64,000 bases of DNA from Rubrivivax sp. (lineage in GTDB: Bacteria > Pseudomonadota > Gammaproteobacteria > Burkholderiales > Burkholderiaceae_C), in NCBI GenBank assembly GCA_019635315.1, contig JAHBZT010000004.1, forward strand, positions 372,001-436,000, written 5' to 3'. Below, piece by piece: positions 10,301-18,433 of the stretch. A program made the translations under genes and the position numbers. The notes beneath the pieces are model-generated. The model worked only from the letters and a program-made list of their open reading frames with translations, was not told where the DNA came from and ran no database searches. The stretch's first letter is position 1. The number at the start of each line of letters is the position of its first letter.

Positions 10301-12389
10301 TCCAGACCGCGCCGAGACGCGGTTCGATCGCCGCCGGCGGCAGATCCTCGGGGATGACGGATTCCAGCGCGACCACGTTGCTCTGGAACTTCCCACCGGC
10401 AGCGGCCGCGGCCTTGAGCTTGCGCTTCACGTCGCCCGACAGATAAGCGTCGGCGGTCTCGTACGCGCCGCTGTCGGGATCGAGGAAGACCATTGCGCGT
10501 TGCCTCAGGTCCTCGACCACCGCTTCAGGCGCTGCACCCAGCAACGCCGCCATGTAGGACGGATCGACCCGACCCCGCCATTGCATGCACAGGGCGAGCG
10601 CTTCGTCCGGGCTCCCTGCCCGTTCCGGCTCCTCGATACGCGACACCGTGCGTCGTTGGAAGATGTCCGTCTTGGTGGCCCTCTCATCCTCCTCGTCGTA
10701 CTGCTCGAGCGAGAGCAGCAGCGGGTAGTCGGGGTCCCTCCGAAACGCCAGTGCGTTCGCACGCGCGCTCAGGAAGCCGTGCCTGGCGACGAACCGGTCG
10801 TAGGACAAGTTCAGCGCCACGCGCTTTCCGGCGAGGTCGGCGTCGCTCGCATCGCTCAGCTGAGCTGCGAGCAGCGCGCGCGCCCGATCCCGGATCTCGC
10901 ACATCCCGGCGATGCGCTGTCGCGCGGCCGCGGTAGTGCGCTCGTGCACGTCGATCAGCCGGCCGTCTTCGACGCAGCAGACGCGACCATCGCGCACGAC
11001 GAAACTGCCTGGGCGGGCGTCGGACGCCGCCTCTTCGGACTGCTCGCTCGGCCGAACGATGCCGCTCGTTTCCTGGCGCGGGCTGTAGGCACCGGCCGGC
11101 ACGAGGTCCTTGACCCGTTCCAGCTCGGCGCTCAGCGCGCCGTCGAGCACTGCCGTCGGCACGGGGTAGTGGCCGTTGCTGACCTTGTCGATGCGGCCGA
11201 GCACGAACTCGGGTCGTTCGCAGTACCACGCGTTGATCCGCATGTAGCGGTCGTGACAGCCGGGGTGCCGCAGCGCGTCTGGAACCGTGCCCAGCTCCAA
11301 CCAGATCGGCTCTTCGGCCGGAATACCGCCCGCGTCCCGTTTGCGTAGGATGAGGAGGTCCGTCTGAACGGCGGTGGAGCCGAGGCGCTCGAACGCGCCC
11401 TGCGGCAGCCTGAAGGCGGCCACCAGGTCCGCTCTCGACGCAACGTGGGCGCGGGCCGAGCCGTCTTGTTCGTCCAGCATGTACGCCGAGGTCACGACAC
11501 AGACAAGGCCGCCGGGGACGACCACATCAAGCGCCTTGCCGACGAACCAGTTGTGCACGCTGAACCGGCTGTAGGGCCGGTTGCGGCCGTCGTTGATGGG
11601 GAAGCTCCCGAACGGCACGTTCGAGATCACCAGGTCGAAAGACTCGTCGGCAAGCGCCGCGGCCTCTGCCGCCTGGATTCGCACGTCGACGCCGAACAGT
11701 TCGTAGAGCGCCTGCAGGATCAAACCAGCGACCGTGTCGACCTCGATCGCGGTCCACCGGCTCTCGCGCGCCAAGCGTGGCGGCATGCAGCCGATGAAGT
11801 GGCCGATGCCGGCGCTCGGTTCGAGGACCCTCCCACCGCGGAAGCCGACGGTTTCGAGGGCTTCCCAGATCCAGCGGATCAACGCCGGCTCGGTGTAGTG
11901 ACTCGTGTTGACGGATGCCTTGGCGGTCTCGTACTCGGCGGCGTCGAGGCTTGCGGCCAGTTGCTCGGCCCGACGCCGCCACGCTGCGTCGTGCTGCTCG
12001 CGGTTGAAGCTGGCGGGAATGCCGCCCCAGCCGGTGAAGCGCAGCAGACGTCGACGCTGCTCGTCGCTTGGCGCCTTGCCAGGCGATTCAGCCAGATCGC
12101 GCAGCGCGGCGATCGCTTGCAGGTTGGCGTCGAACTTCGAGACTGCGCCGCCCAGGCCGTCCAGCGCGGAATCGTCCCAGGCGGGCCAGTCGAAGACCGC
12201 GGCGGGTCTCGTTGTTCCGCCGCACAGCGTCGGACGCCAGGCGTTGATCTGTTCGCCCTCGAGCATGCTCGAGGGCGGAGGCGCGGCCGGAGACGGCGGC
12301 TCGTCGAAGAGGTTTGGAAACGAGGCTTCTTCCGTGGGACAGAAGCCCGGGAGCCAAAGGCTCGGTGCCTTGGTGGCATGGCTTGCCAT
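7398..12389 (-). CDS. giant N6-adenine methyltransferase / SNF2-type helicase fusion, DarB-like
   Basis: The product is about 1663 residues. Residues about 150-400 form an adenine methyltransferase: SAM motif RVLEPSAGIGHFIG and catalytic motif NVPFG (a variant of NPPY). After a long linker, residues about 860-1400 form a superfamily 2 helicase: Walker A AVGAGKTAIM, DEAH box FTDEAHLHKN, VLATATPVANSM, and a late LLGSTAKMGIGTNVQKRL / EQREGRILRQGNE helicase C block. The same order occurs in phage P1 DarB and related plasmid proteins, which protect incoming DNA from restriction; that role here is inferred from the family and from the klcA gene elsewhere on the element. Start 12389 (MASHATKAPSLW) has GGAG eight bases upstream. 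A leader hairpin and repeat copy 2 lie upstream. Confidence 0.85.
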   Translation of the reverse strand: MASHATKAPSLWLPGFCPTEEASFPNLFDEPPSPAAPPPSSMLEGEQINAWRPTLCGGTTRPAAVFDWPAWDDSALDGLGGAVSKFDANLQAIAALRDLAESPGKAPSDEQRRRLLRFTGWGGIPASFNREQHDAAWRRRAEQLAASLDAAEYETAKASVNTSHYTEPALIRWIWEALETVGFRGGRVLEPSAGIGHFIGCMPPRLARESRWTAIEVDTVAGLILQALYELFGVDVRIQAAEAAALADESFDLVISNVPFGSFPINDGRNRPYSRFSVHNWFVGKALDVVVPGGLVCVVTSAYMLDEQDGSARAHVASRADLVAAFRLPQGAFERLGSTAVQTDLLILRKRDAGGIPAEEPIWLELGTVPDALRHPGCHDRYMRINAWYCERPEFVLGRIDKVSNGHYPVPTAVLDGALSAELERVKDLVPAGAYSPRQETSGIVRPSEQSEEAASDARPGSFVVRDGRVCCVEDGRLIDVHERTTAAARQRIAGMCEIRDRARALLAAQLSDASDADLAGKRVALNLSYDRFVARHGFLSARANALAFRRDPDYPLLLSLEQYDEEDERATKTDIFQRRTVSRIEEPERAGSPDEALALCMQWRGRVDPSYMAALLGAAPEAVVEDLRQRAMVFLDPDSGAYETADAYLSGDVKRKLKAAAAAGGKFQSNVVALESVIPEDLPPAAIEPRLGAVWIPADVVETFMVEVLGLESATVRYLDIAGTWSVKVDKWTVSRNLACTQEFGIQRMDAVELIQHALNVQTPTVRDPHPEKEGAYIVNKEQTLAAREKLAALKERFAAWAYENVQRRERLCRIYNDTFNCLRQREFDGSHLRLPGFSRCFELHRSQLNAIWRIVQSGNTGLFHAVGAGKTAIMVASSMELRRLGLARKPAHVVPNHMLEQYTAEFVRLYPFASVLMATKEDLAGDRRREFVSRIATGDWDAVILTHSTFELLPMSREFTKEHIQSIIRELEFAVRATKADDRSNRIIKQLERMKKIWKVRLERLENQERKDDFLCWEALGIDYLFTDEAHLHKNLWRHTKMARIAGLPLSNSQRAFDLYLKSRYTMGLHRGRHRGVVLATATPVANSMAEIHTFQRYLQPHTLRTLGLEQFDAWAATFGETVTALEIAPDGSGYRLNTRFARFVNVPDLMGVFCDASDIRTKEMLNLPVPALKGGKPRTVTCKPSAELKAFVKTLVTRAERLKTQRVDPRVDNMLKITNEGRKAALDMRLVIPDALPDPQGKVAQCAAEVHGIWWRTTGLKRAQLVFCDLSTPRADAGFSVYDELRAELIRLGIPQEQVAFIHDAETDAQKGKLFRSVREGKVRVLLGSTAKMGIGTNVQKRLVALHELDCPWRPCDVEQREGRILRQGNECEEVEIIRYVTEGSFDAYSWQTVLTKSKFIAQVMSGDKGLRSVEDVELATLSYAEVKALASGNPLVIEKAGVDAEIARYSSLFSVWRNQRYGHESEVANLPARILSMEKLAAALKADEEAAREVLARGVEAVVNGRRYPNRDGLGDALRVVIKTARASVSGRTSEELIGQVGRLQLYVFIGRNADDVHLYLQGQAVHDCKAYSTGPALSAELHSVLQGAELRAADASLKLASLRQRLLDLREELAKPFEHEVRLTALLIRQRELARELDVDKDEVGSQVIEAEEQPLAA

Positions 12390-12422
12390 CGGTGGTTCTC
12401 CATGGGAATGGAGAGCCCACTG

Positions 12423-12453
12423 CCCCCAAGGGAGCGTGAGCTCCCCGTTGGGG
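12423..12453 (-). promoter_or_regulatory. GC-rich leader stem-loop upstream of the methylase-helicase gene
   Basis: On the minus strand CCCCAACGGGGAG and CTCCCTTGGGGG face each other over a six-base loop. The stem ends 34 nt before the start codon. Similar stems at a similar distance precede several other genes of the element. Confidence 0.45.
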
Positions 12454-12639
12454 ATGCGCCGAGGAACGCTTGCGCGCGTCTCAGCAGGTCGATGGGTCAG
12501 CGGATCGCGCGCCGCGGGCACCAGGGGCGGTGCGACGATCTGCGCGGTCGTTGACCGAGGATGAGTAATGGCGGCCTCCCTTGGGGGAGGCGGCGACGGT
12601 CACGTTGCCCACGCCGAACGGGCTCAGGCGGGGATGCGA

Positions 12640-12785
12640 GTGCGGGTCACGACCGCTAACGCCGACTAGGTCGGAGGAGTCCACGGGGGACCGCTGGGGA
12701 GCGAACGCTCCGACAGTGCGCCGAGTATGCGAACTCGCGAGCGCCTCGGCAATCCATCGCCGCCAACCGTCGCATGCACATTGGT
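12640..12785 (-). repeat. copy 2 of the bipartite structured intergenic element
   Basis: The gap 12390-12803 has no gene. Both conserved blocks are exact matches to copy 1 (12640-12661 and 12768-12785). The inverted repeat after the first block is here CCGAC(3 nt)GTCGG, different from copy 1 but at the same place. A second hairpin GGAGCG-AA-CGCTCC follows. Read on the minus strand, the element lies about 250 bp before the methylase-helicase start codon. Confidence 0.7.
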
Positions 12786-12803
12786 CGCATTCGCGACCAA
12801 TGT
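12778..12803 (-). terminator. perfect inverted repeat directly after the histidine kinase gene
   Basis: ACATTGGTCGC and GCGACCAATGT form an 11-bp perfect stem that begins at the base next to the kinase stop codon. There is no T-run, so it may be a weak terminator, an mRNA-stabilising 3' end or an operator. It overlaps the second block of repeat copy 2. Confidence 0.4.
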
Positions 12804-13919
12804 TCAGCCCCCTTTGCCCGACGCTGAGACGGGGGATGCCGCCGGGCCGCTCAACGGGAGGACGACGAAGAAGGTCGTGCCATCGGCATCGCTGCGCATT
12901 CCAACGTCCCAGGCAGCAGTCGTCGCCAGCAGCTTGACGACGGCCAGGCCCAGGCCGCTGCCTTTGGGTCGATTCGGCCGCGACGCACCGCGCACGAAAG
13001 GCTCCCACACCGCCTCCCGCACAGCCTCCGGGATGCCCGGCCCGTGGTCCGTCACACTGACCTCAACGCCTTCGGCGAGGCTCATCTTGCCAAACGTGTG
13101 GCTGATGACTTTGGCTCGAATGTCGATAGCCCCTGGGCCCGAGTACTTGACCGCATTCGACAGGTAGTTGTTCAACACCTGGTGCAGTCGAATGTCGTCG
13201 CCGTGCAACTCCACGTCAGCAGTTTGGGGCGCGTCGAGTCTGAGCGTCTGATCATTCGCCTGCGCGGCCTCGGCATGCTCGGCGACGACGCGCTCGAGCA
13301 GAGGCACGAGCCTGAACGGCTCTCGTCGCAACTCGACGTGGCCGCTGGCAAGTCGCGTGTACTGCGCGATGTTGTCGAGGCGTCCCTTGATCTGCACGAT
13401 GCACTGCTCCAAGCCCTGCACGAGTTGAGCCGTCGCCGGGCTTTGTGGCTTGAGGGAGAGCAATTCGACATTCGCCAGCATCGTCTGCAGGGGCGTGCGC
13501 AGCTCATGCGAGACCATTCCCAGCAACGCCGTCCGCGCCTGCGCGCTGCGCTGTGCTTCGGCGCGCGCCTGCGCCTGCAGCGCTGCTGCCTCGCGCTTCG
13601 AGGCTTGCGCCCGCAGGTGCAGATGCAGTCCGATAGACAGCGAGGCCACCAACACGATGCCGGACAGGACAAGGGCGGCGAGAGCGGGGTCGCGGTTGGT
13701 CGGGACAGCTGCGATGAGCCACAAGCCGGCGGCTACCAGGACAGTGATCAAGGCGAGCGCAACGAGGAGCAAGGACCGCCCCGGCAGCGTGCCGAGGCGG
13801 CTGGAACCGGCTGTCTCCGCGGGTGCGTCGACGGCTTGATCGCGCTGCAAGTCTGGATGAGGTCCGAGTGATGTCGATGCGCGCGCTTCGCGACCCGATG
13901 CCAATGATTGCGAGGGCAT
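12804..13919 (-). CDS. membrane-bound sensor histidine kinase
   Basis: The product is 371 residues. Two hydrophobic segments near residues 48-70 and 80-100 bracket a very short periplasmic loop, so sensing is probably within the membrane or cytoplasm. A coiled linker (QAQARAEAQRSAQAR) leads to the HisKA box with phospho-acceptor His in GMVSHELRTPLQT. The ATPase domain shows the N box (NNYLSNAVKYS), G1 (VTDHGPGIPE), F box (WEPFVRG) and G2 (PKGSGLGLAVVKLL). It starts 3 bp after the stop of the receiver gene 13923-14456, so the two form an operon. It is the first gene of a sensory block ending at 20876. Confidence 0.88.
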   Translation of the reverse strand: MPSQSLASGREARASTSLGPHPDLQRDQAVDAPAETAGSSRLGTLPGRSLLLVALALITVLVAAGLWLIAAVPTNRDPALAALVLSGIVLVASLSIGLHLHLRAQASKREAAALQAQARAEAQRSAQARTALLGMVSHELRTPLQTMLANVELLSLKPQSPATAQLVQGLEQCIVQIKGRLDNIAQYTRLASGHVELRREPFRLVPLLERVVAEHAEAAQANDQTLRLDAPQTADVELHGDDIRLHQVLNNYLSNAVKYSGPGAIDIRAKVISHTFGKMSLAEGVEVSVTDHGPGIPEAVREAVWEPFVRGASRPNRPKGSGLGLAVVKLLATTAAWDVGMRSDADGTTFFVVLPLSGPAASPVSASGKGG

Positions 13920-13922
13920 GCG

Positions 13923-14456
13923 TCACGCCTTGCGATCGCCGAGGGCCAGCCGCAGATCGGCGGCGAGTCTCACCCCCGAGTACGGCTTGGCGCGGTATTG
14001 CACCCGGTGGCGATGGATGATGCGTGCGAGCGCTTCATCAGTCGGCACGCCGCCGACCGCGAGGTTGCCCGACAGGAGAAAGATCGGCGAGTGAGCCGAC
14101 GCTGGGCTGCGCCGCAGTTCCTCGATAAGTCCCGCTGCGGTGATGCTGCCGAGGTACCAGTCGAGTACATAGGCCGCGAATGGCGCCGTCCTCGAAGCGC
14201 GCTCAAGCTGCGTCGCGTCGGTGTACGGTGCGACGTCGAAGCCGCTCTGGGTGAGGATGGCCGTGACGGAGGCGACTGCAGCGGGATCGTCGTCGAGCGC
14301 CGCGACCCGCGGCCGCAGTCCATTGCCCCGCGTCACCAGTGTGTTGCCTTCGCATGGGGCCTCGCTCTCTCGCTCGACAAGGCGCGAGGCTGCCGTCGCG
14401 ACCCGAGTAGATCGTGTGCTAGCCGTCAAAGACGGCCCGTCTTGTCGACTGGCCAT
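13923..14456 (-). CDS. stand-alone receiver-domain response regulator
   Basis: The product is 177 residues. After a 50-residue low-complexity N-terminus comes one receiver domain: acidic pair in VAALDDDPAA, phospho-acceptor Asp in YVLDWYLG, Ser in FLLSGN, and the conserved Lys in RAKPYSG. There is no output domain, so it probably relays phosphate or acts by binding a partner, as in CheY-like proteins. ATG 14456 was chosen; a GTG at 14462 lies closer to the AGGAGG and is possible. The kinase gene follows directly. Confidence 0.8.
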   Translation of the reverse strand: MASRQDGPSLTASTRSTRVATAASRLVERESEAPCEGNTLVTRGNGLRPRVAALDDDPAAVASVTAILTQSGFDVAPYTDATQLERASRTAPFAAYVLDWYLGSITAAGLIEELRRSPASAHSPIFLLSGNLAVGGVPTDEALARIIHRHRVQYRAKPYSGVRLAADLRLALGDRKA

Positions 14457-14518
14457 CACCACGAGTCCTCCTGTCAGCGGGAGACGTCAGCGCGGTGCAC
14501 GCTGAGCCGTCCCTCGTC

Positions 14519-14539
14519 CGCGAGCGTGCGAGGCTCGCG
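14519..14539 (+). promoter_or_regulatory. leader hairpin before a short coupled peptide
   Basis: CGCGAGC and GCTCGCG form a perfect 7-bp stem with a 7-nt loop, ending 34 nt before the leader-peptide start at 14574. It lies in the 176-bp divergent region between the minus-strand receiver gene and the plus-strand regulator. Confidence 0.4.
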
Positions 14540-14573
14540 TAGGACCGCAATCGTAGTCGAAGGAGGTTACGTG

Positions 14574-14636
14574 ATGCCACCTAAAAAAGTAACATCGTGG
14601 CACCCAAAGCTGTATCAGACAGTTACGAGATCATGA
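14574..14636 (+). CDS. short leader peptide translationally coupled to the NarL-type regulator
   Basis: A 20-codon ORF starts with MPPKKV and ends with its TGA overlapping the ATG of the next gene (ATGA at 14633-14636). AGGAGG lies eight bases before a GTG/ATG pair, the best ribosome-binding site in the area, while the regulator itself has none. This arrangement suggests that translation of the regulator depends on this peptide, either by simple re-initiation or by attenuation. No conserved sequence is recognised in the peptide. Confidence 0.5.
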   Translation: MPPKKVTSWHPKLYQTVTRS

Positions 14637-15337
14637 GCTATAAAAGATCCACTGCGGTTCACATGACGAGCCAAGCCACTCGATCGCGTCGGCGCATGCA
14701 GCCCATTCGAATCCTGATTGCCGATGACCACCCCCTCATCATCGAGGGGCTGACCCTCGCGCTCGGGAAGCGGGGCATCGAAGTGGTCGGGCACGCGTCG
14801 GTGATTGCCGATGCTGTTCGCGAGTACCGGCAACGCAAGCCCGACGTCGTCGTGATGGACGTCGGCTTCGGGCAGTCGTCAACCGGGCTTGATGCTGCGC
14901 GCGAGATCCTGGGAATCGATCCCGATGCGCGCATCGTCTTCTACACGCAATACGACCAGGACGAGATCGTGCGCGAAGCCTACCGCCTCGGCGGCCGAGG
15001 GTTCGTGCCGAAGGTCCAGCCCACCGACCTATTGGCCGATGTGATCGGCCAGGTCCAGCAAGGAAAGATCCACTTCCTGCCCGAGATCGCCGAGAGGCTG
15101 GCTCTGATAGGCGTGAGAGGTGGTGACGACTCCCCGCGAGCAAAGCTCGATGCCCGGGAGCTGGATGTATTCCGACGGCTGGCCCAGGGCCAGACGATCG
15201 AAGAGATTGCCGGCGAACTCAGCCTGTCGAGGAAGACCATCTCGCTTGTCGTGCAGGCCGTAAAGGACAAGCTGGGCGTTCAGAGGTCGGCCGACATCAC
15301 GAAGTTGGCAATCCGCCACCACCTCATCGAGACCTAG
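14633..15337 (+). CDS. NarL/FixJ-type response regulator
   Basis: The product is 234 residues. Receiver domain: acidic pair in ILIADDHPLII, phospho-acceptor Asp in VVVMDVGFG, Thr-like position in VFYTQYD, Lys in GFVPKVQ. C-terminal LuxR-type helix-turn-helix: LDARELDVFRRLAQGQTIEE followed by SLSRKTISLVVQAVKDKLGV, ending in KLAIRHHL. The start at 14633 is favoured by the ATGA overlap with the leader peptide; ATGs at 14663 or 14696 (MQPIRILIADDHP) would give a more typical N-terminus. NarL proteins pair with kinases having a HisKA_3 domain, and such a kinase is encoded at 19386 in the same direction. Confidence 0.88.
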   Translation: MSYKRSTAVHMTSQATRSRRRMQPIRILIADDHPLIIEGLTLALGKRGIEVVGHASVIADAVREYRQRKPDVVVMDVGFGQSSTGLDAAREILGIDPDARIVFYTQYDQDEIVREAYRLGGRGFVPKVQPTDLLADVIGQVQQGKIHFLPEIAERLALIGVRGGDDSPRAKLDARELDVFRRLAQGQTIEEIAGELSLSRKTISLVVQAVKDKLGVQRSADITKLAIRHHLIET

Positions 15338-15375
15338 GTTCGCGGCCGGGTCAACAACAAGGAAGGGAGTGCACG

Positions 15376-16266
15376 ATGCCCGTGCCGTTCGTTCTGCTCG
15401 TCCTGTCCATCTGCGCGGCCTGGCTGCCGGCGCTGTCCGTCTCCAAAGAGCTTCGCGTGCCCCCGTGGGCCGTGGTCTATGCGGTGGCCGTCGTTGCGGC
15501 CTTCGCCCAAGGGTTCCTGCAGGTCAGCGCCGTGGTCGCGTTGATCGTGCTCGTCGCACTGGCCCTGTGCGTGACCCGCGCAACCCGTAAGGTCACGTAC
15601 TGGCTGGCGTTCGCGTTGCTTTTGCTGTTGTGCCTGACGCTCGCGCTGCACAAGATGCCGGGCTTCAACAACCCGATCGTGATCGACGGAGTGCAGTTCT
15701 CGCCCGATGCGAGGCCCTTCACCCAGTACCTGAACTTCGACAAAGGTTCGGTCGGGCTGGTCTTGCTCGCACTGCTGTCGCCCAAACTTCGGCGCGGCGA
15801 TCACGCAGGGCGACTGGCCGCCGAGACTGCAGCGGGATACGCCCTGACCACGGTCGTTGTGCTCGGCGTCGCTCTCGCCAGCGGCCTGGTCCGCTTCGAG
15901 CCGAAGCTCCCCGCGCAGACGCTCCTCTTCCTCGCGACGAACCTGTTCCTCACTTGCGTGGCCGAGGAGGCCTTCTTCCGTACGCTCGTCCAAGATCCGC
16001 TGCGGGGCGTGCGCGCCGGCCAAGCCGAGCCAGGTGGCGTATCGTGGCGCGCCCGCGCCATCATCGCGATCGTCGTGACAGGCCTGCTTTTCGGCATCGC
16101 GCACGCCGCGGGCGGGACGCTGATGATCGTGATGGCGGCTCTGGCCGGCATCGGCTATGCAGCCCTGTACGCCAGGACGAACCGCATCGAGGTTCCTATC
16201 CTTGTCCACTTCGGCGTGAATGCCACGCACTTTGTGGCGTTCACGTACCCCGCTCTGAAGGGGTAG
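15376..16266 (+). CDS. CPBP family intramembrane metalloprotease
   Basis: The product is 296 residues with about eight hydrophobic segments, the first beginning at residue 4. The C-terminal half carries all CPBP (Abi/CAAX-protease-like) motifs: EExxxR in CVAEEAFFRTLVQ, FxxxH in LLFGIAHAAGG, and HxxxN in LVHFGVNATHF. The family cleaves peptides or processes proteins inside the membrane, including bacteriocin self-immunity and peptide maturation. It sits 38 bp after the response regulator and 4 bp before a TonB-dependent receptor. A role in processing a signal or the receptor is possible but not shown. Confidence 0.85.
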   Translation: MPVPFVLLVLSICAAWLPALSVSKELRVPPWAVVYAVAVVAAFAQGFLQVSAVVALIVLVALALCVTRATRKVTYWLAFALLLLLCLTLALHKMPGFNNPIVIDGVQFSPDARPFTQYLNFDKGSVGLVLLALLSPKLRRGDHAGRLAAETAAGYALTTVVVLGVALASGLVRFEPKLPAQTLLFLATNLFLTCVAEEAFFRTLVQDPLRGVRAGQAEPGGVSWRARAIIAIVVTGLLFGIAHAAGGTLMIVMAALAGIGYAALYARTNRIEVPILVHFGVNATHFVAFTYPALKG

Positions 16267-16270
16267 CGCG

Positions 16271-18397
16271 ATGAAGCTGCACCGTGTCTTGTCCTCGGTC
16301 GGCCTCGGGCTGACCACCGGACTGAGCGCAGCAGCAAGCCCCGCGGAGATCCCCGCGGACGCAGACCTGTACCCGACGGTGTTGACGCCCACGCGGCTGC
16401 GGCAATCGCTGCAGGACGTGCCCGCAAGCGTCACCGTCATCACCGCAGACATGCTGCGCAAGTTCGCCATCCGTTCGATCCCGGAGGCGCTTCGGCTGGT
16501 CCCGGGGATGGCGATCACGCAGGCCAGCGGACCGGACTATCGGATCAACTACCACGGGACCAACGTGCTCGTCCCGCGGCGCATGAACGTGTTGATCGAC
16601 GGCGTGTCGGTGTATCAGCCGATGTTCGCCCGCGTGGACTGGACGAACCTGCCGATCGCCATCGACGACGTCGACCGCATCGAAGTCACCCGGGGCCCGA
16701 ACTCGGCCGCCTACGGACCCAACTCGCTGCTGGCGATCGTGAACATCATCAGTCGCCACCCGCGCGACGTCGAGCGCGTCTTCGCGTCGGTCGAGAAGGG
16801 CGGCAACGGCGTTGCGGCGGGCACCTTCCGATTGGGAGCGACGCTCGGCGACATCGACATGCGACTGACGGTTAACCATGAACGGGACGGGGGCTACGAC
16901 GTTCAGCAGCGTGCGGGCGCCGATCACGACAGCCTGCGCCTGACGCGCGTGAACTTCCGCGCTGTCAAGCCGTTCGGTTCGGCGACGAACTTGGACATCA
17001 ATGCCGGCTACGTCGGTGGGACCAAGGAGGTGCCCGGCGTCGACTCCGGCGGCATCACCTATCCGGATGCGAAGCCGCGGGACACCTACCTCTCGGCAAC
17101 GCTGACCCACAGCTTCGCCCCGACGCATCAGTTCCAGGCGCGCGCGTACGTGTGGACCGACAAGATCGAGCAGTCCTGGCGCACGTGCTATCCCACGGCG
17201 ATGTTCCTTCCCGAGATGTTCGCCATGTACCAGGCCAACCCGGGCTACGCCGCCGCCATCCTGGCGGGTCGCCTGCCCACCGGCGGCACACCGGCGGACG
17301 ACGCGCTCGCGGCGGCGGCCATCGCGGCGATCCGCGGACTCGGCGCATCCGCGACCGCGCCCACCTGTGGGACGGCCGAGCAGGGTCTCGAGCAGCGAAG
17401 GGTCGACCTGGAAGTGCAGGACACCTACGTGGTCTCGGAACGGGCAAGGTTCGTCGCAGGTGCGGGCGTTCGGCGCCACAGCGGATCGAGCGCAACCTTT
17501 CTGGGCATCGACCTGGCCAACACGGTATGGCGAGCCTTCGGCAACCTAGAGTACCGTCCGGCGCCCAATCTGGCGATCAACCTCGGCGCCTACGCCGAGC
17601 GCGACGAGCTCAGCGGGTCCTCGTTCTCGCCACGGGCGGCGGCCAACTACCGACTCTCCGACCTGCAGACGCTGCGATTCGTGTGGTCGCGCGGGACCCG
17701 AACGCCCGACGTCCAGGAGCAGCGAGCGAATTGGACGTACACGCTGACCGAGGCAACTCCTGCGCTGAACGGCTCGTCGACGGTTCGCCTGTTTCAGAGC
17801 GCCCGCTCGCCAGGCGGGTTGCAGAGCGAGCGCATTCGCTCGTTCGAGGTCGGGTACCTGCTGAACGTTCCCGCGTACGGCCTGCTCGTGGACGTCAAGG
17901 CGTTCGACGACGAACTGTCGAGCCTCATCTCCGAGAAGCTGCAGCTGTCCAGCTTCAAGCCGACGAACAGCGGCGCCGTGCACTTGACCGGTGTCGAGCT
18001 GCAGGCGAACGCCGCGATCACTGCCGACTGGACGGTATTCCTGAACTACGCCTATCTCCGCAACCATGGCGCCACCAACCTGCTGGAGACGACGCAGTAC
18101 TCGAGGCACAGCGGCTCGATCGGCACGTGGAAGGCGTTCGGGGACGGCTGGGCGGCCTCGATCGCGTACTTCGGCGCCGCGGGTGACGGCCTTGGGCAGT
18201 CCGCGTACGGGCGGACCGACCTCACGCTCAGCAAGCGCGTCGGCTTGGCGGCGGGCAAGGCGGAAGTCTCGTTGACGGCACGTCGCTTGGACAATCCACA
18301 GCAAACCTACTTCCGCGACTTCGGGGCCGCCAACACGTTGCGGGCGGCCTACGACAGCCGTTGGCAAGTGCTCGGGCAACTCAGGGTGAGCTTCTGA
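16271..18397 (+). CDS. TonB-dependent outer-membrane receptor
   Basis: The product is 708 residues. The signal peptide ends after ..GLSAAASPA. The plug domain follows: a TonB-box-like start (DLYPTVLTPTRLRQ), QDVPASVTVITADMLRKF, IPEALRLVPGM, and IDDVDRIEVTRGPNSAAYGP. The rest is a 22-strand-type barrel with regular aromatic/Gly strands. The protein ends in a C-terminal Phe (GQLRVSF), as outer-membrane beta-barrels do. Such receptors import iron chelates, cobalamin or other scarce ligands using TonB energy. No substrate is evident. Its place between a CPBP protease and a sensory kinase suggests ligand-dependent signalling. Confidence 0.9.
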   Translation: MKLHRVLSSVGLGLTTGLSAAASPAEIPADADLYPTVLTPTRLRQSLQDVPASVTVITADMLRKFAIRSIPEALRLVPGMAITQASGPDYRINYHGTNVLVPRRMNVLIDGVSVYQPMFARVDWTNLPIAIDDVDRIEVTRGPNSAAYGPNSLLAIVNIISRHPRDVERVFASVEKGGNGVAAGTFRLGATLGDIDMRLTVNHERDGGYDVQQRAGADHDSLRLTRVNFRAVKPFGSATNLDINAGYVGGTKEVPGVDSGGITYPDAKPRDTYLSATLTHSFAPTHQFQARAYVWTDKIEQSWRTCYPTAMFLPEMFAMYQANPGYAAAILAGRLPTGGTPADDALAAAAIAAIRGLGASATAPTCGTAEQGLEQRRVDLEVQDTYVVSERARFVAGAGVRRHSGSSATFLGIDLANTVWRAFGNLEYRPAPNLAINLGAYAERDELSGSSFSPRAAANYRLSDLQTLRFVWSRGTRTPDVQEQRANWTYTLTEATPALNGSSTVRLFQSARSPGGLQSERIRSFEVGYLLNVPAYGLLVDVKAFDDELSSLISEKLQLSSFKPTNSGAVHLTGVELQANAAITADWTVFLNYAYLRNHGATNLLETTQYSRHSGSIGTWKAFGDGWAASIAYFGAAGDGLGQSAYGRTDLTLSKRVGLAAGKAEVSLTARRLDNPQQTYFRDFGAANTLRAAYDSRWQVLGQLRVSF

Positions 18398-18433
18398 CGT
18401 GAGCGGGCTAACAGACCCGTAGCGCATGGATGG

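Noticed and set aside
7305-11348. A 1347-codon open frame on the plus strand.
   Set aside because: It lies opposite the methylase-helicase gene, has no start signal or domain, and is rich in His/Gln/Arg as expected for the antisense of GC-rich coding DNA.
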